Origin: Gluconobacter sp. P1C6_b
GTDB taxonomy: Bacteria; Pseudomonadota; Alphaproteobacteria; Acetobacterales; Acetobacteraceae
DNA: 64,000 nt
Reading direction: 5' to 3'
Assembly: GCF_018811945.1 (NCBI RefSeq)
Contig: NZ_JACRVU010000008.1
Location: 1 to 64,000 of the forward strand
In this document: piece by piece, positions 45,430-53,371 of the stretch
Numbering within the stretch: position 1 is the stretch's first letter
How the letters are laid out: each line of letters opens with the position of its first letter
Made by a program: the position numbers and the translations under genes
Notes under the pieces: generated by a model
What the model saw: the letters and a program-made list of their open reading frames with translations, nothing else
Databases searched by the model: none
What the model was told of the DNA's origin: nothing

Positions 45430-46692
45430 ATGCATGACCTGAAAGCCCTGCGCGCCGATCCGGCCGCTTTTGACGCTGCTCTCGCACGTCGGGGCCTGTC
45501 ACCCGTGGGACAGCAGCTTGTCAGTGACGATGAGGAACGTCGCGCCGCACTCGCTGCGCTTCAGGAAGCACAGGGTGCCCGCAAGGCGCTGGCCAAGGAA
45601 ATCGGCCTGCTCAAGCGCCAGAAGCTCGATACCGCCGAGATCGAAGCGAAAGCCGTCGCCCTGCGTGACCAGATTGCCGGTCTGGAAGAGCGTGCCAACA
45701 CGATCCAGACCCGCATCGACGACGTGCTGAAATCCCTGCCGAACCGCCTCGATGCCTCCGTGCCGGATGGAAAGAGCGAGGACGAGAACGTCGTCGTCCA
45801 TGTCCGTGGCGAGAAGCGCGAATTTGCTTTTGAGGCGAAACAGCATTTCGAACTTGGCGAAGCTCTGGGTCTGATGGACTTTCCGACCGCCGCCAAGCTG
45901 TCGGGCACACGCTTCGTCGTTTTGCGTGGCGAACTCGCCCGTCTGGAACGCGCGCTTGGCCAGTTCATGCTCGACACCCACACGACTGAGTTCGGCTACA
46001 GCGAAACCAGCGTGCCGCTTCTGGTAAACGATGATGCGATGTACGGCACCGACAAGCTGCCCAAATTCGCCGAGGACTCGTTCCGGACCGATGACGGCCG
46101 CTGGCTGATCCCGACCGCCGAGGTCCCGCTGACGGCCTCGGTCATGGGGGACATTCTCCCGGCTGACGCCCTGCCGATCCGTATGACCGCGCTGTCCCAG
46201 TGCTTCCGCTCCGAAGCCGGTTCGGCCGGGCGCGACGTGCGCGGCATGCTGCGCCAGCACCAGTTCACCAAATGCGAACTGGTTTCCGTCGTGAAGCCCG
46301 AAGACAGCGACGCCGAGCATGAGCGCATGACGCAGGCCGCCGAGACGGTTCTGGAGCGTCTGGGCATCACCTTTCGCCGGATGCTGCTCTGCGCGGGCGA
46401 TACGGGTTTCGGTGCGGCCAAGACGTTCGATCTGGAGGCCTGGCTTCCGGGGCAGAAGGCCTGGCGCGAAATTTCTTCGTGCTCGAATACGCGCGATTTT
46501 CAGGCACGTCGCATGAATGCGCGCTATCGTGCCGAGAATGGACCGGCCTTCGTCAATACGCTGAACGGATCCGGTCTCGCTGTCGGTCGAACGATGATCG
46601 CTGTTATGGAGACATATCAGAACGAAGATGGCAGCATCGATATTCCAGAGGTTCTGCGTCCTTACATGGGCGGGCTGAACCGCATCGGCTGA
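45430..46692 (+). CDS. serS: Seryl-tRNA synthetase
   Basis: A 420-residue class II synthetase. An N-terminal antiparallel coiled-coil arm (about residues 30-100, for tRNA-Ser binding) precedes the catalytic domain with [17 protein letters not shown], motif 2 ([20 protein letters not shown]), FEKCELV-type sequence and motif 3 ([16 protein letters not shown]). The start [20 protein letters not shown] is typical. It follows tatC, as in many alphaproteobacteria, where surE often comes next; here a lipoprotein gene follows after 12 bases. Confidence 0.96.
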   Translation: MHDLKALRADPAAFDAALARRGLSPVGQQLVSDDEERRAALAALQEAQGARKALAKEIGLLKRQKLDTAEIEAKAVALRDQIAGLEERANTIQTRIDDVLKSLPNRLDASVPDGKSEDENVVVHVRGEKREFAFEAKQHFELGEALGLMDFPTAAKLSGTRFVVLRGELARLERALGQFMLDTHTTEFGYSETSVPLLVNDDAMYGTDKLPKFAEDSFRTDDGRWLIPTAEVPLTASVMGDILPADALPIRMTALSQCFRSEAGSAGRDVRGMLRQHQFTKCELVSVVKPEDSDAEHERMTQAAETVLERLGITFRRMLLCAGDTGFGAAKTFDLEAWLPGQKAWREISSCSNTRDFQARRMNARYRAENGPAFVNTLNGSGLAVGRTMIAVMETYQNEDGSIDIPEVLRPYMGGLNRIG

Positions 46693-46704
46693 GGACTTTC
46701 AGGT

Positions 46705-47445
46705 ATGATCACGATCCGTCGTTTCGCGTTGGCTCTTCTGGCCGCAGGCTCCATTCTCGCCTCATGCCCCGCCGAGGCGGACAGCATGCGCACCCTGCAC
46801 GGTGAGGCGCTGTACCGTGAACGCATGGCCCTGCCGCCGGGCGCTGTCCTGAGCGTCTGGATCGAAGATACGGGTGCCACGCATGGCGCGCCTCTGGTCA
46901 TGGCCGAGCAGCGCGAAGAGATCCATCGTGGCGTGCCTATCCCCTATACATTGACCTACCCGGCTCTGCCCCCGGGAGGACATTACGTTCTGAATGCCGA
47001 AATCACGGTCGAGGGACGCAGACTCTTTGCCACGCCGGACGGCGGCACGCCTCTGGATCATCCCCGGCTCCTGCTGCGGCATGTGGCGGGAACGGCCATC
47101 CGCGCGCCTTACGGGGCATGGCGGATTCAGAGCGTAGGCAGCCTTCATTTTGACAATACCGCCGAAGCGCCTGGCCTGACGCTGCAACAGGACGGCACGG
47201 TTTACGGGACGGATGGCTGCAACCGCCTGATGGGGCATTTTACCCTCTCGGGACAGACGCTTCATTTCCTGCCGCTTGCCATGACCCGGAAGGCCTGCTC
47301 GCCGGCCCTGATGGCCCAGGAGCAGCAGATCGGAGCTTTCCTGCCGAGCGTGACCTCATGGTCGCGTGACAGCGACAGTCATCTTGTGTTGCATGGAAGC
47401 GGTTCCGTTGGCACGATGGTCCTTGTCCCGCAGGATGCCCAGTAG
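46705..47445 (+). CDS. YbaY-like + META (HslJ-type) two-domain lipoprotein
   Basis: A 246-residue protein with a signal peptide and lipobox at about Cys21 (ILASC). The first domain (about residues 30-130) reads EALYRERMALPPGAVLSVWI, then PIPYTLTYP, as in YbaY/YscW-type lipoproteins. The second (about 135-240) is a META domain: APYGAWRIQSVGS, LTLQQDGTVYGTDGCNRLMG, MTRKACSPALMAQE. META proteins such as HslJ are linked to envelope stress and antibiotic tolerance. The fusion places both modules on one lipid anchor, and a periplasmic stress or chaperone role is inferred. It lies 12 bases after serS and may be cotranscribed. Confidence 0.82.
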   Translation: MITIRRFALALLAAGSILASCPAEADSMRTLHGEALYRERMALPPGAVLSVWIEDTGATHGAPLVMAEQREEIHRGVPIPYTLTYPALPPGGHYVLNAEITVEGRRLFATPDGGTPLDHPRLLLRHVAGTAIRAPYGAWRIQSVGSLHFDNTAEAPGLTLQQDGTVYGTDGCNRLMGHFTLSGQTLHFLPLAMTRKACSPALMAQEQQIGAFLPSVTSWSRDSDSHLVLHGSGSVGTMVLVPQDAQ

Positions 47446-47697
47446 GTCTGCCCACAGCCAGTCCAGGTCTGATTTCAAAAAAACTTTTGATACTTCACGA
47501 TTTTTTGGAGGGGCAGGGGGGTATTGCACCTCTTCCCCTGAAAACGGAAACGGGACTAGTGTCATCCGGCTTTCTCCATATTCCAGATGGGGGAGCAGAA
47601 AGATCTTCTTCCGTGTCATTGCGGGAGTCCTCTGACCGGCAGAGGTTTTTTGTCGCATGGCGTGGCGCGCTATTGCTATCAGGCCGGAGGCTTGGGA

Positions 47698-48309
47698 ATG
47701 AAAACAACGATCCAGCTTGGGCTGGGACAGAAATGGACGGCATCGGCCACTGCAAAGCAGGGTGCAGGTGAGGTCAGGGAGATCATGACTCTTGGGGCCG
47801 GCCGGGTGGGTTTCCGGGTGGAAAACCAGTCGCTGGCTCTGACGCAGGTCTCCGAGGCGGCCTACAGGGCATGGATCAGAGAGACGGAGGCCGTATTGAC
47901 CAGAGACGCCATCCCAGCGGCGCAGCTTTCCCCGGGGCTGGAACTCGGGCGTCGCATCCGGCTTCTTCGGGAGATGGCGGGACTGAGCCAGCAGCAGCTT
48001 GCGGACAAAGTCGGGATCTCGCGCTCGGCCGTGGCATTCTGGGAAACGGGCCGTTCGGGGCATGTCGGCAAGCATCTGGGCAGTCTCGCGCAGGTGCTGG
48101 GTGTTGAACCGGAAGTGCTGCTGACAGGAATGGCCTACAAGGCCATTCAGGCGACGCTCACCCCTGACGAAAATACGATGCTCACGCTCTACCGGCAGCT
48201 TGATCCTCTTATCAAGCTTCAGGCCCAGAAATGGATCGAGCGCCGCGTGCGCAACAAAACAGGCGAAGAACAGGGCACAAAGCCTGCCATTCAGCCTAAA
48301 AGAGCCTGA
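47698..48309 (+). CDS. XRE-family transcriptional regulator
   Basis: A 203-residue protein whose central part (about residues 80-145) is a Cro/CI-type helix-turn-helix: RRIRLLREMAGLSQQQLADK, then VGISRSAVAFWETGRS. About 75 N-terminal residues of unknown fold and a C-terminal Arg/Lys-rich tail flank it. The ATG at 47698 has GGAGG eight bases upstream; the frame is open for 37 codons more but without coding character. It is preceded by a 250-base spacer with an AT-rich patch at 47477-47510 and is convergent with the helicase gene. Targets unknown. Confidence 0.8.
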   Translation: MKTTIQLGLGQKWTASATAKQGAGEVREIMTLGAGRVGFRVENQSLALTQVSEAAYRAWIRETEAVLTRDAIPAAQLSPGLELGRRIRLLREMAGLSQQQLADKVGISRSAVAFWETGRSGHVGKHLGSLAQVLGVEPEVLLTGMAYKAIQATLTPDENTMLTLYRQLDPLIKLQAQKWIERRVRNKTGEEQGTKPAIQPKRA

Positions 48310-48313
48310 TCTC

Positions 48314-48337
48314 CCGGCCTGACAGATGTCAGGCCGG
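48314..48337. terminator. Hairpin between convergent XRE and helicase genes
   Basis: CCGGCCTGACA / TGTCAGGCCGG, perfect 11-bp stem, two-base loop, five bases after the XRE stop and nine before the helicase stop. A weak T-run (TTTTA) follows on the plus strand. Confidence 0.7.
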
Positions 48338-48345
48338 TCTGCGTT

Positions 48346-50847
48346 TTATGACAGTCGCTTGCGCGGCCCCCCCGGCCGCCGGTTTCCTTTCGCCGGGAAA
48401 CTGCGGCCCCCCGGCTTTTTGGGGCCGGAAAAACCCGCCCTGTTGCCCGGTCTGTCGTTATGGCCGCCGCGGCCAGGGCGGCTACCGATGCGCTGCTGCT
48501 TCTGGCTCTCGCGCATCCGGCTCTGGGTCCGCAGGACCTGTTCAATCCAGTCATTGAGAATGGACGTGTTGATTTCCGCGTCCTGACGGGCCGGATAGGC
48601 GTCCGGGAAGCGCAATGCCAGCCACCGCCAGGCCACCAGCCGCTTGTGACGCTTCTCAGCCCGCTCCAGCTCTTCGCGCCCCGCCTGTTCCGGATGCGGC
48701 AGACGCCCCGTACCCGGCGGTGGCACCGAACGCCCGGCCGCATGATCGGCCGCCCACTGGACAAGGCGCTGGATTCCGTTGTCCCGCTCGTCGATCGGGC
48801 ACATGGCGTAGGTCCAGCGGGTCGAAAGATCGAGGTTTTCAACGCCTTCCAGGGCGGCCGCGATTTCCAGCGCCTGTTCCATATCGGCCAGACGGTAATT
48901 CGGATCATCCGCCCGTAGAACGGCGTGTTTGATGCGGGTCAGGACACCGTAAAGACTGTCACTGCCGATCTCTTCGGCGACGGCCCGGACGATGTCCGAA
49001 TCCGGCTGCACGAGAGGACGCAGTTCCTTGATCTCTTCAGGCGGAGCGCTCAGCATTTTCCGCACAAAGGTCGGGCTGCCAGCACCAGCGAGAACGCAGA
49101 CCAGTCCGCTTTCATGCTTGCCGTAACGTCCCGCGCGGCCGCCGATCTGCTTGACTTCCTGCGAGACCAGATCGCGCGTCTGTCGCCCGTCGAACTTGCG
49201 CAGTGCACTGAACACGACGCGGCGGATGGAGAGGTTCAGCCCCATGCCGATGGCGTCCGTTGCGATCAGGATATCGGCCTCGCCACTGTTAAAGCGGGCG
49301 GCTTCGGCACGACGGACTTCCGGGCTCAGGGCTCCGTAAACCACGGCCACGCGACGCCCACGCGCCATAAGCTCGGCACGCAGATCCAGCACTTCGCGGC
49401 GGGAGAAGGCGATGACGGCATCGCTGGGCTTGAGTTCATCAAGATGCAGCGTCTCACCCGCCTTGAGCGGGCTTTTGCGTTCGAGATGGATCTCGTCCAC
49501 CGGATCGTCGCAGAGTTCGGCAATGCGCTTGACCAGCGGAATACAGTCCGGCGCGCCGAGAATGAACACATGCCGGGCCGGGACACCCATGATGGCAGCC
49601 GTCCAGGCAGCGCCCCGGTCCGGATCGGCGAGCATCTGGGCTTCGTCGATGATCGCCACATCCACCGGATTATGGAACGGACACATCTCCACCGTCGCCG
49701 CCAGATGGCGCGCACCCGGCATCTCGATCCGCTCTTCACCCGTGGACAGCGACGCGGGCACACCGCGTGAGAGCAGGGACTCGCGGAATTCATGCGCCAG
49801 AAGACGCAGGGGCGCCAGCGCCAGACCGCTCTCGGCATTCGCCAGCGCATTGAGCGCCGTATAGGATTTGCCGGAGTTCGTCGGACCCGTCACCAGCGTG
49901 ATGCGGCGCTTCAGCGCACGCGCCGTGCGGAAATGCCCGGCAAACCGGTCCAGCGCGGCCACGCGGGCAATGGCGGCGTTGCCGGCCTTGTTGCCCAGAT
50001 CCAGAACTTCCGGCCGGTCCCTGGTTCCGCTGCGCCACTGCGGCAGGAAGGTCCGGAGGCGCTTGAGTTCCGAAGGATCAAAGAAGAACAGTTCGATCCC
50101 GTCCGGCCGTGTCTCGCGACGGGCGACAGGAATCCGGTTTTCGGCAATCCAGCGCAGGGCTTCGCGGCGCGAACAGTGCAGGACATTCGGCAGCTCATCG
50201 AAGCTGACCAGCCCTTCCTCCCACTGACGCAGCCGCTCAAGCTCACGGGCCCTGCGTTCTTCCGCACGGGCCTGAATGTCGGCCTGTTCACGGGCACGGC
50301 GTTCTTCGGCAATCCGCAGATCGTCCTCGAAGCCGAGATCAACGCTGCCGAATGCAGCCGCGATGCTCTGGGACAGTTTTTCAAGCTGGCCGCTCGACAG
50401 GATCACACCCGTATCGGCCAGATCGGCGCGGACGTCTTCCAGCACGGCACGCGGGGAGTCGCCCATTTCCTGCCAGCGCGTCATCAGGACATCGTCGAGC
50501 GTCCGGCGCAGGGCTGGCATGTCGGCACGCGGATCGTGGATGCGGGCCGCGGCTTCCTGCGTATCCGGCTTGCCGACCCAGACCTCGCCGGCCCTGCGGC
50601 ACACATTCATGAGCTGGGACGCCCAGGTCTTGCGGCGCACGATGCACAGCGCCTCGATCAGTCCGTCATGGGAAAGGGTCGCCTCCGGCCCTTCAAGCCT
50701 GCGCGCAACCTGCCGCAGCAGGGCAGGGCGCTCGCGCGGCGTAATGTCGAGCGGGGCCCCGAATTCGGCCTCGGCCCGTTGAAGGGCGCGTTCGGCCGGG
50801 GAAAAAGAGTCGGAAAGAGTGGCGTCCGGCATGGAGTCGTCTGTCAT
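48346..50847 (-). CDS. SUV3/MgpS-type superfamily 2 RNA helicase
   Basis: An 833-residue helicase. An N-terminal region of about 300 residues includes an Arg/Glu-rich coiled coil (RIAEERRAREQADIQARA) and a small DNA/RNA-binding-like segment (LPNVLHCSRREALRWIAE). It precedes the SUV3 core with Walker A GPTNSGKSYTALNAL (about residue 320), DEAQ box (AIIDEAQMLAD, about 400), LIATDAIGMGLNL and QIGGRAGRYG (about 573). The last 50 residues are Arg/Gly/Pro-rich, a likely RNA-binding tail. Mitochondrial SUV3 works with the RNA-decay machinery; a similar role beside RNase E is inferred. Start choice (50847, 50832 or 50865) is uncertain; no clear ribosome-binding site. Divergent from fpr. Confidence 0.88.
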   Translation of the reverse strand: MTDDSMPDATLSDSFSPAERALQRAEAEFGAPLDITPRERPALLRQVARRLEGPEATLSHDGLIEALCIVRRKTWASQLMNVCRRAGEVWVGKPDTQEAAARIHDPRADMPALRRTLDDVLMTRWQEMGDSPRAVLEDVRADLADTGVILSSGQLEKLSQSIAAAFGSVDLGFEDDLRIAEERRAREQADIQARAEERRARELERLRQWEEGLVSFDELPNVLHCSRREALRWIAENRIPVARRETRPDGIELFFFDPSELKRLRTFLPQWRSGTRDRPEVLDLGNKAGNAAIARVAALDRFAGHFRTARALKRRITLVTGPTNSGKSYTALNALANAESGLALAPLRLLAHEFRESLLSRGVPASLSTGEERIEMPGARHLAATVEMCPFHNPVDVAIIDEAQMLADPDRGAAWTAAIMGVPARHVFILGAPDCIPLVKRIAELCDDPVDEIHLERKSPLKAGETLHLDELKPSDAVIAFSRREVLDLRAELMARGRRVAVVYGALSPEVRRAEAARFNSGEADILIATDAIGMGLNLSIRRVVFSALRKFDGRQTRDLVSQEVKQIGGRAGRYGKHESGLVCVLAGAGSPTFVRKMLSAPPEEIKELRPLVQPDSDIVRAVAEEIGSDSLYGVLTRIKHAVLRADDPNYRLADMEQALEIAAALEGVENLDLSTRWTYAMCPIDERDNGIQRLVQWAADHAAGRSVPPPGTGRLPHPEQAGREELERAEKRHKRLVAWRWLALRFPDAYPARQDAEINTSILNDWIEQVLRTQSRMRESQKQQRIGSRPGRGGHNDRPGNRAGFSGPKKPGGRSFPAKGNRRPGGPRKRLS

Positions 50848-50982
50848 AAGAGTCTTGTGCGTCATTCCGGCATGCGCTTCAACGCGCATGGGTTTCCCGA
50901 GCGGCAACGATTGGGCTAAAAGACCCGACCATTATCAGGTCCGTGACCTGTTATCCGTTCCGAACCGGAGACAGAACCAGAC

Positions 50983-51870
50983 ATGTCCACCCCGACTTTT
51001 GCCGCCCCGACTCCGACCATCGACGAGCCCCTGACCGGCCTGGTGCCGTTCGAAGGCCATCCGAAGCAGTACCGCCTTGCTGAGCCCAGCAAGGAATATG
51101 CGCATCTGTATCCCGCGAAGGTCCTGACGGTCCATCACTGGACGGACCGCCTGTTCAGCTTCACCACGACGCGCGATCCCGGCCTGCGTTTCGAAAACGG
51201 CCAGTTCGCGATGATCGGCATTGAGGTCGAGGGCAAGCCGCTCCTGCGCGCCTATTCGATCGCGTCCGCCAATTATGAAGACCACATGGAGTTCCTCTCC
51301 ATCGCTGTTCCCGATGGCCCGCTGACCTCGCGTCTGCGTCATGTGAAGGTGGGCGATACGGTCCTGATCGGCCGCAAGCCGGTTGGCACGCTGCTGCTCG
51401 ACAACCTCAAGCCGGGCCGTAACCTGTACTTCCTGTCCACGGGTACGGGTCTGGCGCCGTTCATGAGCCTCATCAAGGATCCCGAGGCTTACGAGCGCTA
51501 TGAGAACGTGATCCTCAGCCACACCGTCCGTATTTCGGGCGAGCTGGCCTATGAGAACCACATCCGCCACGAGCTGCCGGAGCACGAGTTCCTGGGTGAG
51601 TTCGTCAAGGACAAGCTGCGCTACTACCCGGCCGTGACGCGCGAAGACTATGCCGTGACCGATCGCATCACCAAGCTGATCGAGACAGGCAAGATCTTTG
51701 AGGATCTGGGCATCGACAAGCTCGATCCCGAGCATGACCGCGTCATGATCTGCGGTTCGCCGGAAATGCTGGCCGACACCGAAGCCCTTCTCGAACGTAT
51801 GGGTTTCGTGGAAGGCAATATGAGCCATCAGGGTTCGTATGTCGTTGAAAAGGCCTTTGCCGAGCGCTGA
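50983..51870 (+). CDS. fpr: Ferredoxin/flavodoxin-NADP+ reductase
   Basis: A 295-residue FAD enzyme of the bacterial FNR type that moves electrons between NADPH and ferredoxin or flavodoxin. The FAD-binding RAYSIAS (about residue 87), the NADP-binding FLSTGTGLAPFMSLI and CGSPEMLADTEALLE are present. The C-terminus ends VVEKAFAER, as in subclass I bacterial FNRs. It starts about 135 bases from the divergent helicase and lies 26 bases before the glutathione reductase gene on the same strand, so the two NADPH-linked enzymes are probably cotranscribed. The N-terminus is some 25-30 residues longer than E. coli Fpr. Confidence 0.93.
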   Translation: MSTPTFAAPTPTIDEPLTGLVPFEGHPKQYRLAEPSKEYAHLYPAKVLTVHHWTDRLFSFTTTRDPGLRFENGQFAMIGIEVEGKPLLRAYSIASANYEDHMEFLSIAVPDGPLTSRLRHVKVGDTVLIGRKPVGTLLLDNLKPGRNLYFLSTGTGLAPFMSLIKDPEAYERYENVILSHTVRISGELAYENHIRHELPEHEFLGEFVKDKLRYYPAVTREDYAVTDRITKLIETGKIFEDLGIDKLDPEHDRVMICGSPEMLADTEALLERMGFVEGNMSHQGSYVVEKAFAER

Positions 51871-51896
51871 GGTCTCAAGAGGCACGAAAGGCCGGG

Positions 51897-53291
51897 ATGA
51901 TGCAGGATTTTGATCTGTTCATTATTGGTGCCGGTTCGGGCGGGGTGCGCTGCGCGCGCATTGCCGCCCAGAACGGAGCGCGCGTCGCGATTGCGGAGCG
52001 CCGTCACTGGGGCGGAACCTGCGTCAATCTCGGCTGCGTACCCAAGAAACTGATGGTCTATGCGGCCGAGTATGGCCGCGAGATCGCCGATGCCCCGTCC
52101 TATGGCTGGGACGTCAAACCAGTCGCGCATGACTGGTCCACGCTGATCAGCGCCAAGGATCGCGAAATCGAGCGCCTGAACCGCATCTATGTTTCGATGC
52201 TGGAAAAGGCCGGGGTGACGCTGTTTACGGGTGATGCCAGCTTCGTGGACGCCCATACGGTCGAAATCGGCCCGTCTGAGCTGGCGCCGGATGCATCCGT
52301 CCAGCGTGTCCGGGCGAAGAACATCGTCATCGCCACGGGCTCCACGCCCACGCGCCTGAACATTCCCGGCGCCGAACATGCCATCGTCTCGGACGATGCC
52401 TTCCATCTGGCTGAGCGCCCCGAGCGCGTCGCCGTGATCGGCAGCGGCTATATCGGTATCGAATTTGCCGGTATTTTTGCCGGGCTTGGTTCGAAGGTCG
52501 ATCTGGTTTTCCGCCAGCAGCTTCCCCTGCGCGGCTTTGACCATGAAATGCGCGCCCATCTGTCCGAACTGCTGCCGCTGAACGGCATCAAGGCGCATCC
52601 CGGCCGTTCCCCGGAGCGGATTGAGAAGGTTGTGGACGGTTATCGCCTGTATCTTGAGGGCGGCGACATCATCGAGACGGACTGCGTGTTCCTGGCGACG
52701 GGCCGTCATCCCAATCTGGCGCCGCTGAAGCTCGGCAATGCAGGCGTTGCCACATGGGACGGACGTATTCCGGCCAAGCCTGAGGATGCGACCACCAACG
52801 TGCCCGGCATCTATGCCATTGGGGACGTGACGGACACCTACAACCTCACGCCTACCGCCATTGCCGAAGGTCATATCCTGGCCGAGCGCCTGTTTGGCGA
52901 GCCGGGCCGCGAATGGTCCTTCGCCACGACGCCCAAGGCCGTGTTCTTTTCCCAGCCGCTCGCTACCGTCGGCCTGAGCGAAGAAGAGGCCGTGCAGAGC
53001 CACGACGTGGACATCTACACGTCCAGCTTCACGCCGATGCGCCAGACGCTCTCGGGCCGCAAGGGCAAGACCCTGATGAAGCTGGTCGTGGATGCGCAGA
53101 GCAAAATCGTGCTCGGTGCGCACATGATCGGTCCTGATGCTCCCGAGATCATTCAGGGCCTCGCCATTGCAATCACGGCAAAGCTGACCAAGCGGGATTT
53201 CGATCGCACGATCGGCCTGCACCCCACCAGTGCCGAGGAATTCGTGACCATGCGGAGCCTCACACGTCACGTCCCCCGAAAAGCAGGCTGA
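51897..53291 (+). CDS. gor: Glutathione-disulfide reductase
   Basis: A 464-residue FAD disulfide oxidoreductase. The FAD motif FIIGAGSGGVRCARIAA, redox pair Cys42/Cys47 (GGTCVNLGCVPKKLM), NADPH motif IGSGYIGIEFAGIFAGLGS and C-terminal active-site GLHPTSAEEFVTMR are all present. Arg residues after the second beta strand (VFRQQLPLRGFD) match NADPH-using glutathione reductase rather than NADH-using dihydrolipoamide dehydrogenase. ATGs at 51897 and 51900 are both possible. Together with fpr it suggests a small redox operon against oxidative stress. Trypanothione-type or mycothione-type reductases are less likely. Confidence 0.9.
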   Translation: MMQDFDLFIIGAGSGGVRCARIAAQNGARVAIAERRHWGGTCVNLGCVPKKLMVYAAEYGREIADAPSYGWDVKPVAHDWSTLISAKDREIERLNRIYVSMLEKAGVTLFTGDASFVDAHTVEIGPSELAPDASVQRVRAKNIVIATGSTPTRLNIPGAEHAIVSDDAFHLAERPERVAVIGSGYIGIEFAGIFAGLGSKVDLVFRQQLPLRGFDHEMRAHLSELLPLNGIKAHPGRSPERIEKVVDGYRLYLEGGDIIETDCVFLATGRHPNLAPLKLGNAGVATWDGRIPAKPEDATTNVPGIYAIGDVTDTYNLTPTAIAEGHILAERLFGEPGREWSFATTPKAVFFSQPLATVGLSEEEAVQSHDVDIYTSSFTPMRQTLSGRKGKTLMKLVVDAQSKIVLGAHMIGPDAPEIIQGLAIAITAKLTKRDFDRTIGLHPTSAEEFVTMRSLTRHVPRKAG

Positions 53292-53371
53292 ACCATCATG
53301 GCGGCGCGTAACGGTCTCACGGAGGCCCCGCAGTCGGGCCGTCACACATTTTCTGAAGGGCAGCACCGGAC

